Shown here: positions 32,695 to 41,122 of the stretch, in pieces
Numbering within the stretch: the stretch's first letter is position 1
Layout: every line of letters starts with the position of its first letter
Assembly: GCA_003223515.1 (NCBI GenBank)
Contig: QHVI01000015.1
Span: 1 to 64,000 of the forward strand
Direction of reading: 5' to 3'
From: Candidatus Angelobacter sp. Gp1-AA117
GTDB taxonomy: Bacteria; Acidobacteriota; Terriglobia; Terriglobales; Acidobacteriaceae
DNA: 64,000 nt
The notes under the pieces: generated by a model
What the model saw: the letters and a program-made list of their open reading frames with translations, nothing else
Databases searched by the model: none
What the model was told of the DNA's origin: nothing
Program-made: the position numbers and the translations under genes

Positions 32695-34416
32695 ATGACT
32701 CCCAAACGCAAGCTCAAATATCTTGTAGCGGTTCTGTCCGTTCTGCTGTTCGCTACTGCAGCGCTGGCCAGGGAACACAAATTATCGTCGGAACTCAACC
32801 AGCATCTTGCAAAGCTCAATGCGGCTGCTTCACCTGAAGAAGCCTCCCAGAGAGCGGCCGAGATGGTGGATGTGATTATCCAATTCCGCAATGGCGCGCA
32901 ATTACCTTCTCAACTGGAGAAAGTGAAAGGTATCGGGGGACAGCATAAGAACACCTTCAACATCATCAATGGCGGTCTGTTTCGTGTACCTGTGAGCCTG
33001 CTCTCCATGCTGGCGCATGACCCTGACGTTACCTATATCTCTCCCGACCGCCAGACGATTAAGCTTTCCCCGAATGACTACATCCTGGATACTACGGTCA
33101 CTAATCCAGTCATCAATGCGGGCTACACCGGCGCAGGTATCGGCGTTGCTGTGATCGATAGTGGAGTGAAGGCCAATCATCCTGACCTGGTGAATCTTTC
33201 AACGGGCTACTCACGCGTGGTTTACAGCCAGAGCTTTATCTCCGGTCTTGATGCCAGTGATCAGTACGGGCATGGCACCCACGTGGCCGGCATCATCGCC
33301 GGGAATGGTTATATGTCCAATGGATGGATGAGAGGAGCCGCGCAGCGCGCCAATATCATTAACCTGCGGGTGCTGGATGGCAACGGCGCTGGAACCGATA
33401 GCGCCGTGGTTGCCGCTATCCAGCGCGCCATCCAGCTCAAGAACACCTACAACATCCGCGTGATCAACCTTTCCGTGGGGAGGCGCGTATCGGAGAGCTA
33501 TGCGCTGGATCCTATCTGCCAGGCGGTGGAACAGGCATGGAAAGCGGGCATCGTGGTAGTCGTGGCAGCCGGAAATTTTGGACGTGACAACAGCATGAAT
33601 ACCAACGGCTATTCCACTGTCACCGCACCCGGCAATGATCCTTACGTGATTACGGTGGGGGCGCTCAACACCCATGCCACTCAGTCCACTTCTGACGACA
33701 CCATGGCCAGCTACAGTTCCAAAGGTCCCACGCTGTTTGACCACATAGTGAAGCCTGACATCATTGCTCCCGGAAACCGCATTGTATCTCTGCTGGCCAA
33801 TGGCAGCACTCTCGATCGAAATTATCCTGCGAATGAACTGTCTCCTGCGGTCTACGGCAGCACAGCGTACACATCCTCCTATGCCACCCTGAGCGGCACC
33901 AGCATGGCTGCGCCTATTGTTTCGGGTGCTGTGGCGCTTCTGCTGGAGAGCAACCAGTATTTAACGCCTGACCAGGTCAAGGGCAGGCTGATGAAGAATG
34001 CAACCAAGATCTACCGTACTTACAATACAGCTCTGGGCAGCAATGGCCTGTACTACAGCAATCAGACTGACGCGTTTGTCACCGGCGCCGGCCTGCTCAA
34101 TACTTACAACGCCATCTATTACACTGACGCACCCAGCGGGAACTCGCTTTCACCCATCGCCACCCGTGACAGCTTTGGAAATGTCTCCATGTCTATGGAT
34201 CGCAATTCGTTCTGGGCCAACTCCGTGGTTTGGGGAGAGTCTGTGGTATGGGGAGATGGACTGCTGACTGGCTCTTCAGTCGTATGGGGTGATTCCGTGG
34301 TATGGGGTGACAACACCAATTCCGGCTTCAGCGTCGTGTGGGGCGACTCCGTGGTATGGGGCGACGGCATTACGACCACTGCCTTTTCTGAAGCAACCAC
34401 TTACGACCAGAACTGA
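32695..34416 (+). CDS. Secreted S8 subtilase with C-terminal SVVWG repeats (copy 2)
   Basis: The 573-aa protein starts at ATG 32695, giving a clean signal peptide (PKRKLKYLVAVLSVLLFATA); a longer frame from 32560 would run through the promoter. The propeptide region (MVDVIIQFRN, near 57-66) precedes the subtilisin domain, with Asp155 (AVIDSG), His193 (YGHGTHVAG) and Ser403 (SGTSMAAP). The C-terminal ~65 residues carry about six VVWG motifs, for example NSVVWGESVVWGDG. It is closely similar to copy 1, including stretches such as LKNTYNIRVINLSxGR. It is followed 24 bp later by a partner membrane protein gene, the same pairing as in copy 1. Confidence 0.92.
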   Translation: MTPKRKLKYLVAVLSVLLFATAALAREHKLSSELNQHLAKLNAAASPEEASQRAAEMVDVIIQFRNGAQLPSQLEKVKGIGGQHKNTFNIINGGLFRVPVSLLSMLAHDPDVTYISPDRQTIKLSPNDYILDTTVTNPVINAGYTGAGIGVAVIDSGVKANHPDLVNLSTGYSRVVYSQSFISGLDASDQYGHGTHVAGIIAGNGYMSNGWMRGAAQRANIINLRVLDGNGAGTDSAVVAAIQRAIQLKNTYNIRVINLSVGRRVSESYALDPICQAVEQAWKAGIVVVVAAGNFGRDNSMNTNGYSTVTAPGNDPYVITVGALNTHATQSTSDDTMASYSSKGPTLFDHIVKPDIIAPGNRIVSLLANGSTLDRNYPANELSPAVYGSTAYTSSYATLSGTSMAAPIVSGAVALLLESNQYLTPDQVKGRLMKNATKIYRTYNTALGSNGLYYSNQTDAFVTGAGLLNTYNAIYYTDAPSGNSLSPIATRDSFGNVSMSMDRNSFWANSVVWGESVVWGDGLLTGSSVVWGDSVVWGDNTNSGFSVVWGDSVVWGDGITTTAFSEATTYDQN

Positions 34417-34440
34417 ACCGTCGTTATCGCGCAGGGAATT

Positions 34441-35178
34441 ATGAATAAGTTGTCCATTTTCGCAAAGCTGTTCATTGGACTGATGGTGGCCGTGGGCACG
34501 GCCGTGATCATCCATGGCGCTCTTCGATTCAGGCCGCAAAGCATGCTGATGTTCGTCTTCTTTCTGACGCTCACGGCAGTAGCCTCGCGGCTGCGGATTC
34601 GCCTGCCGCGCGTCAATGGGACTATGTCGATCAACTTGCCATTCTTTCTGGTTGCGGCTACGCAATTGAGCGCTGCCGAAGCGCTGCTGATTGCCTGCGT
34701 GGGATCAATCGTGCAATCCCTGCCTCGTCCCGGGAAAACCCTGCAGCCCGTGCGTGTAATCTTTAATGCAGCGGTGGTAACCAGTGCTGTGGCCTGTGCT
34801 GCTTACATTTTCAGTGCCACACGCGGTGCGGGTTGGATTTTCTCTCTGGCGCTGGCCTCCGCTGCCGCTGCCTTCTTCATCGCCAATACTGTTCCTGTAT
34901 CTCTTGTGTTGTGGCTGGCCGAAGGCGCACAACCGGTGAACACCTGGCTTGAGATCGCCCACCTTACAGTTCCTTATTACGTGCTGAGCGCCGGTGTTGC
35001 TGTTATCTTCAATGGCATTCACAATGCTTCGATATGGCCTTCAGCCTTGCCCCTGTTCGCCCTGATGTTGCTGATCCATGCTTCATTCAGGCGCTACTTC
35101 GGAGAAGTCACGGAGCCGGTAAAGAAAGCGCAAGCTACGGCAGCCGAGACAGTGCAGGCCAGGGCGAGCGGTGCGTGA
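34441..35178 (+). CDS. Polytopic membrane protein, MASE-like family (subtilase-2 partner)
   Basis: The 245-aa protein has about six to seven hydrophobic helices. Its core has ASRLRIRLPRVNGTMSINLP, then EALLIACVGSIVQ and FFIANTVPVSLVLWLAEG, matching the protein at 20594-21325 and the membrane domain of the HD-GYP/GGDEF protein. There is no output domain. CAGGGA lies upstream of ATG 34441. It is probably co-transcribed with subtilase 2 from the -24/-12 promoter. The role is unknown; sensing, anchoring or immunity to the protease are possible. Confidence 0.75.
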   Translation: MNKLSIFAKLFIGLMVAVGTAVIIHGALRFRPQSMLMFVFFLTLTAVASRLRIRLPRVNGTMSINLPFFLVAATQLSAAEALLIACVGSIVQSLPRPGKTLQPVRVIFNAAVVTSAVACAAYIFSATRGAGWIFSLALASAAAAFFIANTVPVSLVLWLAEGAQPVNTWLEIAHLTVPYYVLSAGVAVIFNGIHNASIWPSALPLFALMLLIHASFRRYFGEVTEPVKKAQATAAETVQARASGA

Positions 35179-35328
35179 AGAGCAGTACTTGGATTCCTAA
35201 CTCTGCAAAGTCTCTTGCGAATCCTGTGCATCGGGAAAATACGAAATTCAATTCTCGTGTTCACGGCGTCCTTCTGGCCACTAGCGTAGAATCTCCTTTT
35301 GACAAAGCAATCAGGAGTCTACGTTTGA

Positions 35329-36423
35329 ATGGCGGCTGAGAAGCCAACGCTGGAAAATATTATTTCACTGGCAGACTTTGAAGCGCAGGCCGAGTCCTGC
35401 ATGTCAGCCATGGCCTTCGCCTATGTTGCCGGAGGCGCAGCCGATGAGCTGACCATGCGCGCCAATTGTGAAGACTGGAAGCGTATTCTTCTTGCCCCAA
35501 GAATTCTGGTGGATGTCTCGGAGATCAGCCTGCGCACTGAAGTTCTGGGCCAGCAGTTGGAAATGCCTATCATGCTGGCGCCGGCTGCCTTTCATCGCCT
35601 CTGCTGTCCTGATGGCGAAATGGCTACGGTTGCCGGGGCGAATCAGGCTGGGGGCGGCCTGATCTTGAGCTCCTTTTCCACGGTAGCCGTTGAGGAAGTT
35701 ACAGCCTCGGCAAAGCATCCAGTGTGGTTCCAGCTTTACTTCCAAAAAGATAAGCCGCTCACCCAGGAGATGGTGCGCCGCGCCGAAGCCGCCGGATGCA
35801 AGGCTCTTTGCATCACCGTAGATACGCCTGTACTGGGAGCACGGCACCGTGAGAGCCGCACTCAATTTGCCCTTCCGGCTGATTTCAAGCTGCCCAACCT
35901 GAAGCTTGGACCGGTGAGCCATCGTCCGGTGCGTAGCGCTGTGTACAGCGAACTGCTGAACCCTGCATTATCGTGGAAAGACATTGAATGGCTCTGCTCG
36001 ATGGCCAAAGTTCCGGTGCTGCTCAAAGGCGTAATGAATCCTCAGGATGCCTTATTAGCGGTAAAGACCGGGGTCTCAGGAATCATTGTCTCCAACCATG
36101 GCGCGCGCAATCTGGATACACTGCCCAGCACGGCTGAAGCTTTGCCACGAGTCGCTGAGAAGGTAAATGGCAAGCTGGCCATCCTGGTGGACGGCGGAAT
36201 TCGCCGGGGCACGGATGTTCTGAAGGCGCTGGCTTTAGGCGCGAAGGCCGTCCTTATAGGACGGCCTTATCTTTACGCGCTGGCTTTTGCCGGAGCCGCA
36301 GGCGTGGCCCGCATGCTCGAACTGCTCAGCACCGAGTTGATTATGGCGATGGCCCTCACAGGACGCACCGCCATCGATCAGATTGACCGCTCAGTGCTGT
36401 GGGATACAGCATCACATGTGTAA
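35329..36423 (+). CDS. FMN-dependent alpha-hydroxyacid oxidase/dehydrogenase
   Basis: The 364-aa TIM-barrel flavoprotein resembles glycolate oxidase and lactate oxidase. YVAGGAADE holds the substrate-binding Tyr, PIMLAPAAFHRLC and the STVAVEEV segment follow, and the active-site motif is SNHGARNLD (catalytic His, substrate Arg). The phosphate-binding end is ILVDGGIRRGTDVLKALALG with AVLIGRP. There are no membrane segments, so it is a soluble oxidase type. CAGGAG lies upstream of ATG 35329. The next gene, convergent, encodes an L-lactate permease, so lactate is the likely substrate. The 3' ends of the two genes overlap by 12 bp. Confidence 0.9.
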   Translation: MAAEKPTLENIISLADFEAQAESCMSAMAFAYVAGGAADELTMRANCEDWKRILLAPRILVDVSEISLRTEVLGQQLEMPIMLAPAAFHRLCCPDGEMATVAGANQAGGGLILSSFSTVAVEEVTASAKHPVWFQLYFQKDKPLTQEMVRRAEAAGCKALCITVDTPVLGARHRESRTQFALPADFKLPNLKLGPVSHRPVRSAVYSELLNPALSWKDIEWLCSMAKVPVLLKGVMNPQDALLAVKTGVSGIIVSNHGARNLDTLPSTAEALPRVAEKVNGKLAILVDGGIRRGTDVLKALALGAKAVLIGRPYLYALAFAGAAGVARMLELLSTELIMAMALTGRTAIDQIDRSVLWDTASHV

Positions 36424-38121
36424 CTTCACACCGTGTGGGATTGCGCCCTGGAATACATAAGCGTAGAGCATCACGATGATGCCTACGATAAAGGCCAGGG
36501 CCACCGAGTGCCAGAACACATGACGGAAAATCGAACCCTCAGTACCCACAGTGTTTGTGGCCGCAGTGGCAACCGTGATCGATTGCGCATCCACCATTTT
36601 GCCCATCACGCCTCCGGCGCTGTTGGCTGCGCACATCAAGGTGGAGCTTATTCCGAGTCGGTCAGATGTGATCTTCTGCAAGCTGCCGAATAACGCGTTC
36701 GATGATGTATCGCTTCCGGTGAGGGCCACCCCCAGCCAGCCCAGGTAGGTACCGAAAAGCGGAAAGAACCACCCGGTGCGAGTGAACGCCAGTCCCAAGA
36801 CGGCATCCATCCCTGAGTATCGCGTGAGGTATCCCAACCCGAGCATGCAGCCTATGGCGATAATCGCAAATCGCAGCTTGTACAGCGTTCGCCCGAAGAC
36901 CTGGAACATCTCCCGGATAGGTACTCGCAGCAACAGGCCGGAAACAATGGCCGCCAGGAAACATGCAGTGCCGGTTGCCGTGAACCAGTTGAAATCGTAC
37001 CGTATGTTCTCCGGGGTGGGCGCCTTTACTACGGGTGCGTCACGACGAATTTGCTTTTGAATTACCGGGAAGTCCCATCCGTTTTCAGCGCCTTTGGGTG
37101 AATAGTGCGGCGTTGTGTGCTGGTTCAAATATCCTTTTACAGTCGGCAGGCCCCACAGCAGCACAAAAACCGAAAGCACCGCGAAGGGCATCCACGCCTT
37201 GGCAATTTGTCCGCGAGTATATTGCGGAACAGAAGCAGCCGCGCCTACTGATCTGGCGCCCGCAGTTGCAACTCCGGTGTCTCGTTCGTGTGGGAAACGC
37301 CATATGGTTTTGGGCTTCCAGAAAAGCAGAAATGTCGTGGTGACAGCCAGCGAAAAAATCCCGGCCATAATATCTACCAGGTTGCTGTCCATGTGATTGG
37401 ACCAGAAGAACTGCATGGAACCGAATGAAAGTCCGACCACCAGAATGGCCGGCGTGATCTCAAATGTTTCCTTCCAGCCCACTACTGCCCTGACCAGCCA
37501 GAAAGGCACAATCACGCAGGTGATGGGAAGAATGCGCCCGATCATGGCGTTGAGGTCTCCTTCCGGCAAGCCGCTGACTCCCGCCAGCGTATGAACAGGT
37601 GTGCCAATGGCCCCCCAGGCTACAGGCGAGGTATTGGCAATGAGATTGAGCACCGCTGCGTGAAAAGGAGAGAAGCCCAGACCCACCATAAAGGCACTGG
37701 CAATGGCCACAGGTGTGCTGAATCCCGCGCAGCCTTCCAGGAACGCGCCGAAGCAAAACGCCACCAGCAATGTTTGCAGCCGCCGGTCGGAAGTGATATT
37801 GGCCAGCGAGTTTTTCATGACTTCAAAATGACCCGTGTGTACGGTGAGCTCGTAAAGATAAACGGCTGCGATAACGATCCAGACAATCTTCAGCATCCCA
37901 AACAACACGCCGTAAATAAAACTCATGGCGGAAAGCTGCCAGGGCATGTGAAACACCAGCACACTGACCAGCAGTGCGGTAACCGCTCCTGCGATCGCGG
38001 CAAGGTGCGGCCGCACCCGCAACCCGGCAAGCAGGCCAAGCAGGACAACAATAGGCAGCGCTGCGATGATGGTGGAGAGCCACCAGTGTCCCAGCGGATC
38101 ATAGACTTGTGTCCAAGGCAT
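36412..38121 (-). CDS. lctP: L-lactate permease family transporter
   Basis: The ~569-aa protein has 12 or more membrane helices of the LctP family. It starts MPWTQVYDPLGHWWLSTIIA, and includes FCFGAFLEGCAGFSTPVAIA, then LTGSDTSSNALFG and CAANSAGGVMGKMVDAQSI, all typical of lactate/glycolate permeases. I use ATG 38121, preceded by AGGAGAAAATT; a longer frame from 38199 adds 26 residues without a ribosome-binding site. It imports L-lactate (perhaps glycolate) with protons. It converges on the alpha-hydroxyacid oxidase gene, together forming a simple lactate-use module. Confidence 0.93.
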   Translation of the reverse strand: MPWTQVYDPLGHWWLSTIIAALPIVVLLGLLAGLRVRPHLAAIAGAVTALLVSVLVFHMPWQLSAMSFIYGVLFGMLKIVWIVIAAVYLYELTVHTGHFEVMKNSLANITSDRRLQTLLVAFCFGAFLEGCAGFSTPVAIASAFMVGLGFSPFHAAVLNLIANTSPVAWGAIGTPVHTLAGVSGLPEGDLNAMIGRILPITCVIVPFWLVRAVVGWKETFEITPAILVVGLSFGSMQFFWSNHMDSNLVDIMAGIFSLAVTTTFLLFWKPKTIWRFPHERDTGVATAGARSVGAAASVPQYTRGQIAKAWMPFAVLSVFVLLWGLPTVKGYLNQHTTPHYSPKGAENGWDFPVIQKQIRRDAPVVKAPTPENIRYDFNWFTATGTACFLAAIVSGLLLRVPIREMFQVFGRTLYKLRFAIIAIGCMLGLGYLTRYSGMDAVLGLAFTRTGWFFPLFGTYLGWLGVALTGSDTSSNALFGSLQKITSDRLGISSTLMCAANSAGGVMGKMVDAQSITVATAATNTVGTEGSIFRHVFWHSVALAFIVGIIVMLYAYVFQGAIPHGVKLHM

Positions 38122-38383
38122 AATTTTCTCCTGGGTGGAAAAAGCGCGCGAATTATACCGTTCTTCACCGGTATTGCCTAGTAGGGAGCCAGATGTCAAT
38201 CCTTAATATAGGCAGCACCCGCCAAATTGACCGGACAGGCGCTTCCACTGCCATGCATTGTTAGCTGTAGGATCAGGAACGCTGAATAACCGGGAGACGA
38301 TCCGGCAGAATGATTCACGCAGCAAAAAACAAGCCTGTCAGGAATCGCCAGCAGGTGCGCTTAAACGACCCACGAAGAGTACT

Positions 38384-38391
38384 CTCGATTT
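38384..38391. repeat. 8-bp target-site duplication, left copy
   Basis: CTCGATTT lies directly outside the left transposon end and recurs at 42761-42768 directly outside the right end. Eight base pairs is the duplication length known for IS1595-family elements. Confidence 0.9.
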
Positions 38392-38415
38392 GGTAATAAT
38401 ATACTTGCCTAACCA
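38392..38415 (+). repeat. Left terminal inverted repeat of the transposon
   Basis: It begins GGTAATAATATACTTG and ends CTAACCA. It matches the right end at 23 of 24 positions. Confidence 0.92.
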
Positions 38416-38548
38416 GATGTAAATTTCGCTAAACTTTCGCTTTTTTCTCTTGCGTCTCTGCTGCTGGTCTGCTAATCAGGATACGGGACTCGCCACTGCT
38501 CAAGACAGTGACAAGCCCCTAACCAAAAGCACCACCTAAGGAGATGCA

Positions 38549-38797
38549 ATGGCTAACACCAGTTTACGGCAACTGGCCGACTTCCCTGAAACCCGCGACA
38601 AGATCGTAGAAAACATTGAAGTCTTTTCCGACCATGAGTATTACGGAATCACGATTCGGTTTACGGATAAAACCGCGCTCGCTTTCGCGCTTGAAACCGC
38701 TGTGTTCGCGTTCCCGGTTCTGTCTGACTGGGCAGATGGCAATGAGACAATCCTCAAAAAATACAAGTCTATCCGGAGCCACATTCAACGTTCGTAA
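38549..38797 (+). CDS. Small transposon passenger protein, unknown
   Basis: The 82-aa acidic protein has AAGGAGATGCA just before its ATG, a strong ribosome-binding site. It is mixed alpha/beta (NIEVFSDHEYYGITIRFTD) with no signal peptide or known motif. It is the first passenger gene inside the left end of the transposon. I do not recognise it. Confidence 0.6.
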   Translation: MANTSLRQLADFPETRDKIVENIEVFSDHEYYGITIRFTDKTALAFALETAVFAFPVLSDWADGNETILKKYKSIRSHIQRS

Positions 38798-38861
38798 CAG
38801 TTTTACAATTCACACTCAGCCCACCTGTTGTTGAGGGTGGGCTGCTTTATTGGAGAAACAA

Positions 38862-39149
38862 ATGAACATTGCACTCTCGCGCACGATCCTGTTTTTTCTG
38901 ATGATGTTCGGACAGACCGCCACCGTCCCACAGATCAAGAGCATTGAAGTCGTACTCATCCGCACCAGCGCGTATGAGTACCGAGATGTCAAGACTGCCA
39001 AAGGCAACCGTTATCTTGAAATAAGGCAATCCGGTAAAACAAGATGGGCCAGGGTAGAGGAAATAAAATGCGGCAAGATTGGGGAAGAAGTCGAATCGCA
39101 ATCGTTCGACTTCTCCTATAGGTGTGACTTTATTTCACCTCAACCTTAA
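38862..39149 (+). CDS. Small secreted transposon passenger protein, unknown
   Basis: The 95-aa protein has an N-terminal hydrophobic segment (ALSRTILFFLMMFGQTATV) that looks like a signal peptide or anchor, then a short charged domain with three Cys. Start ATG 38862 follows GGAG; an in-frame TTG at 38850 is less likely. Its 3' end overlaps by 20 bp the 3' end of the opposing gene at 39130. Unknown function. Confidence 0.5.
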   Translation: MNIALSRTILFFLMMFGQTATVPQIKSIEVVLIRTSAYEYRDVKTAKGNRYLEIRQSGKTRWARVEEIKCGKIGEEVESQSFDFSYRCDFISPQP

Positions 39150-39585
39150 AGGGCGGAATTTTGACTTTCTGTGGGTCTTTATCGGGATTTTTGATGATTA
39201 TTTGAGGTTGTCCTGCCAATTGACTTGGGTCGGCCTGCGCCGAGAGCAGCTTCGGATTACTTACGTTCAGTGTGACTAAAGTGTACTGGCCAGAAGGCGT
39301 GTCGCGGGTTATGGTTCTTTTCCCCGTAAATGTCGTGCGATCAGGACTAGCGGTTTCCAAGGAAAGACTCAGAGGAATGTCTCCGTGAGCACTTTCATCC
39401 TTGGGGATTCCCGCTGGGTTATAGCTAACAGATACCCGCGAATCCGGCTCTAACGGTTTGTCAAACTTAACCGTAACCTCAATAGTATCTCCGGGCTTAA
39501 ATGTTTTCTGCGCGGATGCGGTTACGGTGAAAGCCAGGGAAAGACCAATCAATACCAAAGCTCTAATCAAGGGTTTCGTTTGCAT
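39130..39585 (-). CDS. Secreted beta-rich transposon passenger protein, unknown
   Basis: The 151-aa protein has a signal peptide (LIRALVLIGLSLAFTVTASA) and a beta-rich body (KPGDTIEVTVKFDKPLEPDS) like a small immunoglobulin-type or carbohydrate-binding domain, ending in a Lys/Pro-rich tail. No catalytic motif is visible. It is on the minus strand, convergent with the small protein gene before it. I do not recognise the family. Confidence 0.6.
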   Translation of the reverse strand: MQTKPLIRALVLIGLSLAFTVTASAQKTFKPGDTIEVTVKFDKPLEPDSRVSVSYNPAGIPKDESAHGDIPLSLSLETASPDRTTFTGKRTITRDTPSGQYTLVTLNVSNPKLLSAQADPSQLAGQPQIIIKNPDKDPQKVKIPPFKVEVK

Positions 39586-39675
39586 TGAGACTCCTTAAGA
39601 AACTGAAATGTGCCAGGGGTGAGGTGCTGAGGATTATACGCCTCTAATCCCTGGAATTTTCTTCTATCTAAATCT

Positions 39676-40599
39676 ATGAAAAACAAGTTAGCATTGGGAG
39701 CAAAGTTCCCTTTAGTGATGCCCCGTAGGGGAGGACTCCCGGTGATTAAAGTCAGCGAATTCAAATTGTACGAACTGGCTATAGCAGTTCATCCACTTAC
39801 CACAGTACCAGAACACGCGAAGTACAGTGACGTATGGTATGCGTGGTTTACTGCGCGCACAGAACTGCAAACTTTATTCCACCACCGCCAATTGAACTTT
39901 TGCTATGAAGCCGCAAATAAGCTGTATAACGCTATTACTGTTGTTGTCCCTACGGAGTGGCAAGAAGCTTTCGACAAGCTTTTGGGGTTGACAAATCAAC
40001 AAGACACCCCTGAGCCAGAATTGCAGTTCATACAGCGACACAACACTGTTGAAGCGGCCAAAGAATTTGAGACGGTGCTGAGAACAGAACTCAACAATGC
40101 AAATACATATTTTATTGACCCGAAGGGTGCTCATGACACATCGGCGTTGCTCGTCAATGCAAGTGCTCACATTCCCAAACATATTTTGCTAGAAGTTAAG
40201 GAAATAGAGCAGGACATTGACCAAGCTGGACGTTGCTTGTTATTTGACAATTCGACTGCCGTAGGCTTTCATCTCATGCGTGCAATAGAGACTGTCATTT
40301 ACAAATATCTTAAGAATCTGAGCGGTAAGGACACTCCCGTTAAATCACGCAGTTGGGGTGTTTACATCAAAGCCTTGAAAAAACTAAATGCCGAAAAGAA
40401 AGTAATCGGCACGATTGAACATATCAAGGACACTTACCGGAATCCGATATTGCATCCTGAAGTAAGCCTTACGCCTGATGATGCTCAAGTGCTGTTCGGG
40501 CTGGCGGTGAGCGCGATTGTGCAGATCGTAGGAGTTATGAAGGCGACCAAGGGAGCAACAATCGCGTTTCCAGCAACTGGAACAATTGCATTGCCTTAG
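39676..40599 (+). CDS. HEPN-like protein, transposon passenger
   Basis: The 307-aa soluble, helical protein has in its C-terminal third AVGFHLMRAIETVIYKYLKN, then IKDTYRNPILHPEVSLT. The RNPILH piece fits the R-x4-H motif of HEPN domains, which are often RNases in toxin or defence systems, and the preceding helix pattern is also HEPN-like. The N-terminal part (ELAIAVHPLTTVPEHAKYSD) is unassigned. An adjacent toxin-antitoxin pair and the mobile location make a defence or stability role reasonable. The first ATG (39676) gives an N-terminal extension; an ATG at 39718 is an alternative. Confidence 0.55.
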   Translation: MKNKLALGAKFPLVMPRRGGLPVIKVSEFKLYELAIAVHPLTTVPEHAKYSDVWYAWFTARTELQTLFHHRQLNFCYEAANKLYNAITVVVPTEWQEAFDKLLGLTNQQDTPEPELQFIQRHNTVEAAKEFETVLRTELNNANTYFIDPKGAHDTSALLVNASAHIPKHILLEVKEIEQDIDQAGRCLLFDNSTAVGFHLMRAIETVIYKYLKNLSGKDTPVKSRSWGVYIKALKKLNAEKKVIGTIEHIKDTYRNPILHPEVSLTPDDAQVLFGLAVSAIVQIVGVMKATKGATIAFPATGTIALP

Positions 40600-40603
40600 G
40601 ATA

Positions 40604-41122
40604 TCAAGCAGCCTGCAATTGCCATTCATCATTTGTGACTTTGGCGACTCTCTTCTTTGGCGGAGCTTGCGTGACGTTATGCCACTTTCCAGTAAGCAAT
40701 TTCAGCAGTTCTTTGCGGAGATCGTTCAGGTGCTCGTCATCAACGGATGTAGCTATATAAATCACGCGAATCAATTTATCGTTTGATTCGCTGAGTTGTT
40801 GATGTCCATTTTCAGCACGCGATAAGGTTTCCTGTTCGATGCCGATTGCTTTAGCAAAGTCCACTTGCTTCTGTCCTAAACGCTTTCTGAGAAAACGGAT
40901 CTCTTCACCTGATAAGGCGGTAGGCTTTTCTATGAGGTCGCGTGCAATTAACTGCATCAGTTGTTTGATGGCGGGAATTTCTGCGACAACACGTCCAGAT
41001 GAGTACTTGTAATACGTGATTCCGATTAGGTAAATGTTGGGGAGTCCACTGTCTACAAAATGAAACGGGGTTTCGCGTGTCGCAATGTGTTCTGTTCGCG
41101 TGTCACCTGTATCAGTTGTCAT
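40604..41122 (-). CDS. Antitoxin/regulator with MqsA-type helix-turn-helix
   Basis: The 172-aa protein has an XRE-type HTH in the middle: ALSGEEIRFLRKRLGQKQVD, then FAKAIGIEQETLSRAENG. This is the form found in MqsA/HigA-like antitoxins. The N-terminal half carries FHFVDSGLPNIYLIGI, a segment often seen in the YgiT/MqsA group without its zinc ligands. It is the second gene of the pair and overlaps the preceding toxin gene by 11 bp. It should bind the palindrome upstream and neutralise the toxin. Confidence 0.75.
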   Translation of the reverse strand: MTTDTGDTRTEHIATRETPFHFVDSGLPNIYLIGITYYKYSSGRVVAEIPAIKQLMQLIARDLIEKPTALSGEEIRFLRKRLGQKQVDFAKAIGIEQETLSRAENGHQQLSESNDKLIRVIYIATSVDDEHLNDLRKELLKLLTGKWHNVTQAPPKKRVAKVTNDEWQLQAA

